Shown here one piece after another: positions 1 to 9,557 of a DNA stretch of 13,849 bases. Positions within the stretch are counted from its first letter, which is position 1. Each line of letters begins with the position of its first letter. Origin of the DNA: DATFXF01 sp035258565 (lineage in GTDB: Bacteria; Acidobacteriota; Terriglobia; Acidiferrales; UBA7541); assembly GCA_035258565.1 (NCBI GenBank), contig DATFXF010000121.1, forward strand, positions 1-13,849. The letters run 5' to 3'. The notes under the pieces were generated by a model, which saw nothing but the letters and a program-made list of their open reading frames with translations, did no database searches and had not been told where the DNA came from. A program made the translations under genes and the position numbers.

Positions 1-224
1 GCTTTTTCTTCCAGGATCTCGACGATGAGTTTCCGGAAATCCTCGACGATGCTTGGTCTGCCGATCCGCCGCTTCTCTCGCTCGGCAGCATCATCGACAT
101 GGACGACGGGGGTTTCCCCCGCAATGCGCTTGACCGAGCGCAGGGACACTCCCGCCAAACGGGCCACTTCGGTCTTGGGGTGACCGGCCTTCAGCAAGAT
201 CTCGACTTCGTGTCGCTTTAACAT
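1..224 (-). CDS. istA: IS21-family transposase IstA, N-terminal part
   Basis: This is the first 74 codons of an IS21-family transposase; the gene runs off the left edge. The family makes DDE-type transposases that act with the IstB ATPase to cut and join element ends. What is visible is the N-terminal DNA-binding region. It starts MLKRHEVEILLKAGHPKTEV, and the stretch KTEVARLAGVSLRSVKRIAG (residues 17-36) reads as a helix-turn-helix. It continues with the VDDAAERE and RRIGRPS segments typical of IstA proteins. The ATG at 222-224 is preceded by a strong purine-rich ribosome-binding site (AGGAGGAGG, about 231-243). The catalytic DDE core is outside the window, so it is not known whether the gene is intact. 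It is transcribed away from uvrA. Confidence 0.85.
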   Translation of the reverse strand, partial: MLKRHEVEILLKAGHPKTEVARLAGVSLRSVKRIAGETPVVHVDDAAEREKRRIGRPSIVEDFRKLIVEILEEK

Positions 225-311
225 TCCCAGCATCCTCCTCCCTCCGCCCCACAGGTCTATCGACCAGGGGCACAGGGAGTCTTCTACCCCTTCCGGCTAT
301 CGCCGGACGGG

Positions 312-350
312 CCAGAATTTCCGGAATGATGGGGGTCAGAATTTTCGGAA
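312..350. repeat. Paired terminal repeats of the IS21-family end
   Basis: Two direct copies of a 15-bp motif occupy 312-326 and 336-350 and differ at only two positions. They lie just inside the putative tip of the element. By analogy with IS21 ends they are probably transposase binding sites. That role is inferred from their position and the family's known design. Confidence 0.65.
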
Positions 351-356
351 CCGACA

Positions 357-626
357 GGTGGCCGTGCGATGCCGTGTGCTGCTGCCGGCGAGTTAGTGAA
401 TGGACCGCTGGCCGTTTTTGTTTCCCATCCTCTTTTAGGTTTATAGGGAACAAAGTAAGGAGCCCACACAGTTATTCGTAACATTGTGTCACCCTCAAAA
501 ACCAAATGACAAAAAGAGCTGCTTCTTGACCCTCCCCGGGTGGCTTGTTATCGTTGAAGGCTTATACTGGCCGCACTCTGCTCACTGAGCGACGGCCCGC
601 GGTGTAGAAGTCCCTGAACGAATCTT
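357..626. other. Intergenic region between the IS end and uvrA
   Basis: This 270-bp stretch is AT-richer than its surroundings, notably at 415-530, and holds no convincing complete gene. One small minus-strand frame starts at the ATG at 482-484, with GAGG eight bases upstream. It codes about 42 residues, beginning MLRITVWAPYFVPYK, before crossing the IS tip at 356 and continuing into IS sequence. It may be the 5' stump of a gene cut by the insertion, or chance. The right half carries the likely uvrA promoter. No tRNA-like or terminator-like structure was seen. Confidence 0.45.
526..554 (+). promoter_or_regulatory. Candidate sigma-70 promoter for uvrA
   Basis: TTGACC at 526-531 matches the -35 consensus at five of six bases. 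It is followed after exactly 17 bp by TATCGT at 549-554, which matches the -10 consensus at four of six. A better -10 lookalike, TATACT at 563-568, has no matching -35 at the right distance. No clear LexA/SOS box was recognised by eye. This is weak evidence from sequence alone. Confidence 0.35.
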
Positions 627-3521
<2,895 letters not shown>

Positions 3522-3561
3522 TTCGGCGGTTGCTCGGACGCAGGCGGTCACCTAGCCCACG

Positions 3562-4596
3562 ATGAGCATTTACAACACGGCCCCGCTTAGCCTCGAGAAG
3601 ATTCGCACCTATCCCCTCGCCGCACGGCCAAGCAAGGTTACGGTGCGCGACTTTGCGCGGCCGCTCGGGCGGGGAGCCTCGCTCCGGCAGTTCCTGGCTT
3701 CGCTCCCGCGCATCCTTGCCGCCGAAGATCTGCGCGCGGTCGTGAACGCCATCCTCCGCGCGCGAGCCTTGCGACGGCGCTCGGGGCCGGCGCGGCCTGC
3801 TATCTTGTGGGGAATCGGAGGGCATCTGATCAAGGTAGGATTGGGGCCGGTGCTGATCGATTTGATCCGCCGCGGCTTCATCACCGGCATCGCCATGAAC
3901 GGGGCGGCGCTGGTACACGATTTCGAGATTGCTCTGGGCGGGCATACTTCTGAAGAAGTGGAGGCCGGGCTGGGCAGCGGGCGCTTCGGCATGGCGGAAG
4001 AGACCGGGTTGTATCTGAATGAGATGGCAGTGGGGGCCGAGCGCGGCGGCATCGGTTTGGGCGAGGCCGCCGGGAAATTGCTTACCAGCGGTCGGCTGCG
4101 GGTGAAATATACCCAGGCGAGCGTGCTAGTGGGGGCCTACCGCGCCCGTGTGCCGCTGACCGTACACCTGGCCATCGGCACTGACATCCCGCACATGCAT
4201 CGCTCGGCCGATGGCCGAGCGCTGGGCGCGGCGACGCATCATGACTTTCGCCTGTTCTGTGGGCTGGTGAAGCAAATGCATCCCGGCGGTGTCTATCTGA
4301 ACTGGGGCTCGGCCGTGATCCTGCCCGAGATTTTCCTGAAGGCCGTCTCCGTGGTGCGCAATCTGGGTGTTGCGCTGTCCCCAATCACCACCGCAAACTT
4401 TGACTTTATCCAGCATTACCGGCCGCAGCAAAATGTGGTCCGGCGGCCGACCCAAGGGCGTCCGAGCGCAGGCCGCCGTGTTTCCCGAGGCTACGCCATC
4501 ACCGGGCACCACGAAATTCTGCTGCCGCTGGTGGCCGCCGCGCTGGTCGAGGCCGGCCGAGGCCGGCGGGGGCGAGCGAAGAAGGCCTTACGATGA
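3562..4596 (+). CDS. Deoxyhypusine-synthase-like protein, probable non-canonical member
   Basis: 344 residues resembling the deoxyhypusine synthase (DHS) fold, an NAD-binding Rossmann-like family that in eukaryotes and archaea modifies eIF5A using spermidine. By eye, LIKVGLGPVLIDLIRRGF (89-106) and NGAALVHDFEIALGG (113-127) match the DHS pattern of a glycine-rich loop followed by a TTGA.LVHDL-like strand. The segments SVLVGAYRARVPLTVHLAIG (187-206), NWGSAVILPEIFLKA (247-261) and HHEILLPLVAAALVE (316-330) follow later DHS strands in order. The DHS active-site lysine, normally in a GSDSGARPDEAVSWGKI-like region, has no counterpart: the equivalent stretch (about 280-318) contains no Lys. Bacteria generally lack eIF5A, so the substrate is unknown, and a polyamine-related or quite different reaction is possible. 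It lies 40 bp after uvrA, and its stop overlaps the start of the next gene (ATGA), implying translational coupling. Family assignment is moderately sure; function is not. Confidence 0.6.
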   Translation: MSIYNTAPLSLEKIRTYPLAARPSKVTVRDFARPLGRGASLRQFLASLPRILAAEDLRAVVNAILRARALRRRSGPARPAILWGIGGHLIKVGLGPVLIDLIRRGFITGIAMNGAALVHDFEIALGGHTSEEVEAGLGSGRFGMAEETGLYLNEMAVGAERGGIGLGEAAGKLLTSGRLRVKYTQASVLVGAYRARVPLTVHLAIGTDIPHMHRSADGRALGAATHHDFRLFCGLVKQMHPGGVYLNWGSAVILPEIFLKAVSVVRNLGVALSPITTANFDFIQHYRPQQNVVRRPTQGRPSAGRRVSRGYAITGHHEILLPLVAAALVEAGRGRRGRAKKALR

Positions 4597-5471
4597 CCAG
4601 CCCGGAAACACCGCTGCCCCCGCACAACCCACAGGAGGCTTCCTCTGAACCCGCCGGCATAGACGCTTCGACGGCCGCGACAGGCGGCACACCCCGAAAG
4701 CCCGAGGTGCCGCAGGACCTCCGCATCCTATGGGGTTGGGCGGACCTGTTCTTCCTGCTTCTTTTTATTCTCGTGGGCGGCCTGGCCATGGGCCTCGCAG
4801 TTCAGGTAGCGGCCATGGTCTGGCTGCGACTCTCGCCTGGGCAGATATCACAGTCGGAGAACATCCGCGCCACGATTCTGATCATAAGCCAGGCCCTGCT
4901 TTCGGGCGCGATCATGCTGTTTCTTTACACCGTCGTGCGGCTGCGCTCGAACGGACCCTTCTGGCGCACCCTCGGCTGGCGCCCGCTCCCCTCGCGATCC
5001 GCTTCGCCCCGCAAGGTGACCTTTTCGTTTCTCGCCGGGGGCGCTCTTTTCGCGCTCAGCATCCAGGCAGCCTCCGCGCTGATTGGCAAGAAGGCGAAGC
5101 TGCCCATCGAAGAGCTCTTCCGCGACCGCCAGAGTATCCTGCTGTTGATGGCCCTGGGCGTTCTGGTCGCGCCGGTCGTCGAAGAGAGCATCTTCCGCGG
5201 CTACATCTATCCCGTGGTAGCCCGAAGATTCGGCGTGACAGCGAGCGTGCTGGCTACGGGCACGCTTTTCGGCCTGTTTCACGCAGCCCAACTCTGGGGA
5301 GGCTGGGGCCAGATTGCGCTGCTCATTGTGGTCGGAGTGGTTCTCACCTACGTGCGCGCCCGCACTGGCACGGTTCTGGCGAGCTACTTGTTCCACCTGG
5401 GCTACAACGGCATCCTTTTTCTCTTATTCTATGTCGGCACCCAGGGCCTGCGGAACCTGCCCAGCCCATAG
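4593..5471 (+). CDS. CPBP family intramembrane metalloprotease (Abi/CAAX prenyl endopeptidase-like)
   Basis: 292-residue multi-pass membrane protein of the CPBP (Abi, Rce1-like) glutamate protease family. The three active-site motifs are clear: EESIFRG with E197, E198 and R202; FGLFH with H230; and SYLFHLGYN with H268 and N272. A hydrophilic Pro/Thr-rich N-terminus of about 45 residues precedes the first membrane segment (about 50-75). Further hydrophobic spans lie at about 93-114, 143-165, 182-196, 215-233, 240-253 and 262-282. Bacterial relatives include bacteriocin-immunity proteins and proteases of unknown substrate, so the precise role cannot be read here. The start overlaps the stop of the DHS-like gene by 4 nt, so the two are almost certainly co-translated. 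This is the last gene before a 117-bp gap to mtnA. Confidence 0.88.
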   Translation: MTSPETPLPPHNPQEASSEPAGIDASTAATGGTPRKPEVPQDLRILWGWADLFFLLLFILVGGLAMGLAVQVAAMVWLRLSPGQISQSENIRATILIISQALLSGAIMLFLYTVVRLRSNGPFWRTLGWRPLPSRSASPRKVTFSFLAGGALFALSIQAASALIGKKAKLPIEELFRDRQSILLLMALGVLVAPVVEESIFRGYIYPVVARRFGVTASVLATGTLFGLFHAAQLWGGWGQIALLIVVGVVLTYVRARTGTVLASYLFHLGYNGILFLLFYVGTQGLRNLPSP

Positions 5472-5588
5472 CCTGCCGAACGCATATCGAGGCACGGCGA
5501 ACAGAGCCGCCGCGGCGCACGTGATTCGCTGCTCTCCCGCGAGGTGGATGGATTAAAATAGGTTTGTTCGAGCCGAGAGGGCCAACGC

Positions 5589-6704
5589 ATGCACGCTGCC
5601 GAACCCATTCGCTGGACCGCGGAAGGTGTCGTCATGCTCGACCAGCGGCGGCTGCCCGCTGAGGTGGTCCATCACACATACACGGACTACCGCGATGTTG
5701 GCCGTGCCATCGAGACGATGGTCATCCGGGGCGCGCCGGCCATCGGTGTAGCCGCGGCGATGGGCGTGGCGCTGGGTGTCCTGCGCTCCCGGGCGCGCAC
5801 CGTCGAAGAACTCCGTCGGGAGTTGGCGGTGATCTCGGAAACTCTAGCGCGGACACGACCCACGGCCGTAGATCTGTTCTGGGCCCTCGAGCGAATGAAG
5901 CGCCGCTTCGAGCAAGCCTGTGCGAACGGAGCTGCGGGTGAAAAGGACCTCACGCGCATTCGCCAGGCGATGGTGGACGAGGCGCAGCAGGTCCATCTCG
6001 AAAAGCGCGCGACGGACGAAGCCATCGCCCGCTTCGGCGCTCAACTCATGCCGGCGGAGGGTCAGGTGATGACGCAGTGCAATACGGGCGCGCTGGCCAC
6101 GGCGGGCATGGGCACCGCTCTGGGAGTGATCCGGGTCGCGGTGGAGCAGGGGCGAAAGCTGCGCGTGCTGGTGCCGGAGACGCGCCCCTACCTCCAGGGC
6201 GCGCGGCTCACGGCTTGGGAGCTCCACCAGGACGGTATCCCATTGACGCTGATCACCGACAACATGGCCGGCCATTTTCTGAAGACCGGCAAAGTCAGTG
6301 CCGTCGTCGTTGGCGCCGATCGCATCGCCCGGAACGGCGACACCGCCAACAAAATTGGCACCTATGCGCTCGCGGTGCTGGCACGCGAGCACACGGTGCC
6401 GTTCTACGTGGCCGCGCCGACCTCTACGCTGGACCTTTCTCTCCCTTCCGGCGACGAGATCCCCATCGAAGAACGTGCGGCGGAGGAGGTCACGCATATC
6501 CAGGGGGTACGCATCGCTCCGGACGTTGCGGTTGCCAACCCCGCATTCGATGTGACGCCGGCGCGCCTGATCACCGCCATCATCACCGAGCGTGGCGTGG
6601 CCCGGGCACCCTATGCCGAGTCGCTCAGCCAACTGGTCGACGGGGTGCTCGGCGGTCGCCCAGCTTCCGCGACAGCCCCAACAGGAACGCCCAGCCGGTC
6701 CTAA
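5589..6704 (+). CDS. mtnA: S-methyl-5-thioribose-1-phosphate isomerase (MtnA)
   Basis: Cytoplasmic isomerase of the methionine salvage pathway. It converts methylthioribose-1-phosphate to methylthioribulose-1-phosphate and belongs to the family shared with eIF2B-alpha. The 371 residues show the phosphate-binding RGAPAIG (47-53), QCNTGALAT (163-171) with the catalytic Cys C164, ETRPYLQGARLTAWEL (197-212), and GADRIARNGDTANKIGTYAL (242-261) with the catalytic Asp D244 and the conserved N254/K255. The PFYVAAPTSTLD (271-282) strand is also typical. The C-terminal 15 or so residues are a Pro/Thr/Ser-rich tail. A GAGAGG-type ribosome-binding site lies about 10 nt before the ATG. No other methionine-salvage gene is in the window. 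The next gene begins 24 bp downstream and is probably co-transcribed. Confidence 0.95.
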   Translation: MHAAEPIRWTAEGVVMLDQRRLPAEVVHHTYTDYRDVGRAIETMVIRGAPAIGVAAAMGVALGVLRSRARTVEELRRELAVISETLARTRPTAVDLFWALERMKRRFEQACANGAAGEKDLTRIRQAMVDEAQQVHLEKRATDEAIARFGAQLMPAEGQVMTQCNTGALATAGMGTALGVIRVAVEQGRKLRVLVPETRPYLQGARLTAWELHQDGIPLTLITDNMAGHFLKTGKVSAVVVGADRIARNGDTANKIGTYALAVLAREHTVPFYVAAPTSTLDLSLPSGDEIPIEERAAEEVTHIQGVRIAPDVAVANPAFDVTPARLITAIITERGVARAPYAESLSQLVDGVLGGRPASATAPTGTPSRS

Positions 6705-6728
6705 TACAGGCGCACAAGGGAGGTTTCG

Positions 6729-7871
6729 ATGCTTGATGCGAGCCGCATCCACTCGCTCCCCAGCCTCACCCCACCGTTGCTCACGCTTTATCTGGATACC
6801 AACCCGGCCCATCCGCGCAACCAGGGCCATCCGCCCGGGTACCTGATCTGGCTCAAGTCACGTGCCCGTGTAATCGGCGGCCGCGCGTCACGGAAGGAGA
6901 AGAAGCTGTTCCACGAACAGGCTAGGCGTGTGGAGGACTATCTGCGTCAACGGCCACCGCGCGAGCGCGGCGTGGTGATCTTTAGCGCGCCGAGCGTCTG
7001 GGAGTTCCTTACGCTCCAGGTGGAGGTCGAAGACGAGCTCCATTGGGGCCCGCCGTCGCTCACGCAGCTCCTCTGGCTGCTCGACGAGCACCAGCCGTGC
7101 GGGGCGGTGCTGGCAGACCGCTCGGGCGCGCGGTTCTTCCGTTACTGGCTCGGCGAAGTGGCCGAAGAGGAGCACGAGACCTTTCTCCTGGACACTTCTG
7201 AGTGGCGGCGAAAGGACCTCAAGCCGCCCGCGCATCCCGGCGTCCACAAGACGCGTGGCTCGCAGCGCGACGTCTTCGAGCAGCGCATCGAAGCGCAGTA
7301 CGCCCGCTTCTATCGCGAGGTCGCCGAGCGCACCCGGCATTGGGCCGAGCGCGAAAAGCTTCGGCCGATCTTCCTCGGGGGGCCCATCGAGGTGACCGAA
7401 CGGGTTTGGGCGGAATTGCCGCGCTCGGTTCAGGAGCATGCCGTGTTGCTGAAGGGCGTGCCGGCGCACTCGACGCCAGCCGAGCTACTCGAGAAACTCG
7501 AGCCTGAAGTCGTGCGCTCGAAGCGCCAGGCTGAGCTACGCGTCGTCGAACAGATGCTCGCCAATCCAAACGGGAGCCGAGCGGTCCTGGGAATGGATGA
7601 GACACTCGCGCGGCTTCAGCAGGGATTGACGCGCGAGCTGGTGGTGGTGCGCGGGCTCGGGGGGAAGCTGCGCCAGTGCGTGAAGTGCGGTTGGGTAGAC
7701 CGCGCGGCCGACCGCGTCTGCGCCAATTGCAGCGGCGAGCGCAAGCTTGTTGCGCTGCGCGCGGTTCTGCCGGAGCTCGCACGTCGCTACGCAGTTCAAG
7801 TGGAAGTGGTTGCCGGTGAAGCTGCGCGCAAGCTCCGCGAGGCCGGCAGCATCGGTGCCTGGCTGCGGTAG
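6729..7871 (+). CDS. eRF1/Vms1-like release-factor-fold protein (VLRF1/baeRF type) with zinc ribbon
   Basis: 380 residues that I align by eye with archaeo-eukaryotic release factor 1 and its bacterial relatives (baeRF/VLRF1). The N-terminal part opens with LLTLYLDTNP, common in baeRF proteins. The central part matches eRF1 domain 2: GAVLADRSGARFFRYWLGEV (125-144), then KTRGSQRDVFEQRIEAQYAR (174-193), which sits where eRF1 has GGQSA.RF.R.R. The catalytic GGQ is thus RGSQ (176-179), with the Gln kept. The C-terminal part matches domain 3: VLGMDETLARLQQGLTRELV (286-305) and GSIGAWLR (373-380), like eRF1's GGIG..LR. A four-Cys zinc ribbon (C317, C320, C331, C334) is inserted in this domain. Such proteins may release or cleave peptidyl-tRNA on stalled ribosomes; that role is inferred. 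A strong GGGAGG ribosome-binding site precedes the ATG. No membrane segment or signal peptide. Confidence 0.75.
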   Translation: MLDASRIHSLPSLTPPLLTLYLDTNPAHPRNQGHPPGYLIWLKSRARVIGGRASRKEKKLFHEQARRVEDYLRQRPPRERGVVIFSAPSVWEFLTLQVEVEDELHWGPPSLTQLLWLLDEHQPCGAVLADRSGARFFRYWLGEVAEEEHETFLLDTSEWRRKDLKPPAHPGVHKTRGSQRDVFEQRIEAQYARFYREVAERTRHWAEREKLRPIFLGGPIEVTERVWAELPRSVQEHAVLLKGVPAHSTPAELLEKLEPEVVRSKRQAELRVVEQMLANPNGSRAVLGMDETLARLQQGLTRELVVVRGLGGKLRQCVKCGWVDRAADRVCANCSGERKLVALRAVLPELARRYAVQVEVVAGEAARKLREAGSIGAWLR

Positions 7872-7889
7872 GCGTTACGCCCGAACGCC
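7871..7889. terminator. Hairpin between convergent genes
   Basis: GGCGTT (7871-7876) pairs perfectly with AACGCC (7884-7889) around a 7-nt loop, in the 30-bp gap between the convergent stops of the eRF1-like gene and the GMC oxidoreductase. It overlaps the last base of the TAG stop. Neither strand has a U-tract after the stem, so it is at best a weak, possibly bidirectional, transcription end. Confidence 0.3.
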
Positions 7890-7901
7890 AATCTCGGCGC
7901 T

Positions 7902-9479
7902 TCAGCCGTGCCGGATCAGGTCGGCAGCTCTCTCGGAGATCATGATCGTCGGCGCGTTCGTGTTGCCCGAGGTAATCGTCGGCATGATCGAGGCGTCGAC
8001 CACGCGCAACGCCTCGGCACCGCGCACGCGCAGGCACTCATCTACCACGGCCGCCGAATCGCTGCCCATCTGGCACGTTCCCACCGGGTGATACAGTGTC
8101 TCGAGGCCTCCGCGAAGATACTCGATGATGGCCGCGTCGCTCTCGACCGCAGGGCCAGGGTACATCTCCGTTCCGCGAAAGTCGTCGAAGGCCCGAGCCT
8201 GCGCCAGCCGGCGGCACAGCCGGATGCCTTCCACAAAAGTCCGCACGTCTGCGTCATGCGAGAAATAATTCGGCTGGATCGCCGGCGGCTCGAACGGGTT
8301 TGCGGAGCGCAACGTGATCGCGCCGCGGCTTTGCGGGCGCAGTTTGGTAGGCCCGAGCGTGAACCCGTGGCCTTCGGGCCGCTGGAAGCCGTGGTCGAGA
8401 TAATAGGTGGGGCCGAACGTGAGTCCGAGGTCCGGAGCGGCCACCTCGGAGCTGGTCTTGACGAACGCGCCCGCTTCGGCAACGCTCGAAGTGAAGGGGC
8501 CTCGCGCCGTAAGCAGATACTTCATGCGATTGGTCCAGGTCTTTGCGCCTGCCAGCGAGACCGGCTGGGTCGCTCGATAGGCGACCGCGACAATCATGTG
8601 GTCTTGCAGGTTTTGCCCCACCCCGGGCAGCTCGGCCACCACCGGAATGCGGAGTGCCTTCAAGTGATCTCCCGGCCCCACACCGGAGAGCATCAGGAGA
8701 TGCGGCGAGTTGACCGTCCCGCTGCACAGGATGACTTCGCGATACGCCCTGGCTTCCTCCCGCTGGCCTCCGAGGACGAACTCGACTCCGATGGCGCGCC
8801 TTCGATCGAAGAGCACGCGCGTCGCCTGCGCGCAGGTTCGTATGGTGAGATTGGGTCGGCGACGCGCTGGCTTCAAGTAGGCGTCCGCGGCGCTTACGCG
8901 TTTCCCGCGCCTCTGTGTCACCTGGTAATAGCCCACGCCCTGCTGCTCGGGCCCATTGAAATCCGACTTGCGCTTGAGGCCCATCTCGACCCCCGCCTCG
9001 ACAAAAGCGCTGGAAAGAGGATTGATGGAACGCAGGTCTGCAACATTCAAGGGGCCGCCGACTCCGTGGTATTCCGAGGCGCCGCGTTCCTGATTCTCGG
9101 CCTTCTTGAAATACGGAAGCACGTCCGCAAACCCCCAACCGGAGTTCCCTAGACCGTGCCAGTGGTTGTAGTCCGAGGGGTTGCCGCGGATGTAGATCAT
9201 CGCGTTGATGGAGCTTGATCCGCCCAAGACTTTGCCGCGCGGCCAGTAGAGCCTGCGCCCATGGAGGTGCGACTGTTCTTCGGTGTAGTAGGCCCAGTCG
9301 AAGCGGCTCTTGAAAAGCTGCGAGAACGCCGCCGGAACCCGGATCTCCCGGGCTCGGTCCGGGCCGCCGGCCTCGAGCAAGAGCACGGTCGTCGCGGGGT
9401 CTTCAGAGAGGCGGCTCGCAAGCACGCAGCCGGCAGACCCCGCGCCGACGATGACGAAGTCATAAGCCGTCCCGGGCAT
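7902..9479 (-). CDS. GMC-family FAD-dependent oxidoreductase (choline dehydrogenase-like)
   Basis: 525-residue flavoprotein of the glucose-methanol-choline family, which oxidises alcohol groups to aldehydes or ketones. The FAD dinucleotide fold is at the N-terminus (VGAGSAGCVLASRLSED, 11-27, and the following LLLEAGG). GMC signature 1 is GKVLGGSSSINAMIYIRG (82-99) and signature 2 is SGTVNSPHLLMLSGVGP (253-269). The C-terminus carries the catalytic pair H464 (HPVGTCQMG) and N508 (SGNTNAPTIMI), spaced 44 residues as in choline oxidase. There is no signal peptide or haem motif, so it is probably cytoplasmic. Substrate cannot be told from sequence; 'choline dehydrogenase' is the usual automatic name but is unproven, and no betaine genes are nearby. 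It lies 76 bp downstream of the vWA gene on the same strand, with a hairpin between them, so it may have its own promoter. The ribosome-binding site is weak. Confidence 0.92.
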   Translation of the reverse strand: MPGTAYDFVIVGAGSAGCVLASRLSEDPATTVLLLEAGGPDRAREIRVPAAFSQLFKSRFDWAYYTEEQSHLHGRRLYWPRGKVLGGSSSINAMIYIRGNPSDYNHWHGLGNSGWGFADVLPYFKKAENQERGASEYHGVGGPLNVADLRSINPLSSAFVEAGVEMGLKRKSDFNGPEQQGVGYYQVTQRRGKRVSAADAYLKPARRRPNLTIRTCAQATRVLFDRRRAIGVEFVLGGQREEARAYREVILCSGTVNSPHLLMLSGVGPGDHLKALRIPVVAELPGVGQNLQDHMIVAVAYRATQPVSLAGAKTWTNRMKYLLTARGPFTSSVAEAGAFVKTSSEVAAPDLGLTFGPTYYLDHGFQRPEGHGFTLGPTKLRPQSRGAITLRSANPFEPPAIQPNYFSHDADVRTFVEGIRLCRRLAQARAFDDFRGTEMYPGPAVESDAAIIEYLRGGLETLYHPVGTCQMGSDSAAVVDECLRVRGAEALRVVDASIMPTITSGNTNAPTIMISERAADLIRHG

Positions 9480-9524
9480 CCGCGAATGATGCCTCAGAGC
9501 ACCGAGCTTGTGAAGGAGCAGAGG

Positions 9525-9557
9525 GAGCGATCCGAGCGTTAGGGCCTAGGATCGCTC
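9525..9557 (-). terminator. Perfect 9-bp inverted repeat at the end of the vWA gene
   Basis: GAGCGATCC (9525-9533) and GGATCGCTC (9549-9557) form a perfect 9-bp stem with a 15-nt loop. On the minus strand it starts within the TGA stop codon of the vWA gene (9556-9558). Its placement between two same-strand genes suggests a terminator or mRNA-stabilising hairpin, but no U-run follows the stem, so it is not a textbook intrinsic terminator. Confidence 0.45.

Larger units (their letters stand above)
1..356 (-). mobile_element. IS21-family insertion sequence, one end (partial)
   Basis: The window opens inside an insertion sequence. The element is recognised by the start of an IstA-type transposase reading leftward from 224 and by the structure of the non-coding tip. 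The likely terminus is the TGTCGG (minus strand) at 351-356. Just inside it are two copies of a 15-bp motif, TCAGAATTTTCGGAA at 336-350 and CCAGAATTTCCGGAA at 312-326, matching at 13 of 15 positions with starts 24 bp apart. IS21-family ends are known to carry such iterated transposase-binding repeats and to start with TG. The rest of istA, the istB helper gene and the other end lie outside the window, so completeness and target-site duplication cannot be judged. The exact boundary is inferred. Confidence 0.75.

Noticed and set aside
5551..5560. TAAAAT at 5554-5559 as a -10 box for mtnA
   Set aside because: There is no acceptable -35 hexamer at 16-18 bp upstream, so it is not reported as a promoter.
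5844..6830. 328-codon minus-strand frame
   Set aside because: It is the shadow of mtnA and runs past its end into the eRF1-like gene. The His/Arg-rich translation has no recognisable motif.
7908..9152. 414-codon plus-strand frame
   Set aside because: It lies opposite the GMC oxidoreductase, whose motifs are all present on the minus strand. The plus-strand translation is Arg-rich shadow sequence.
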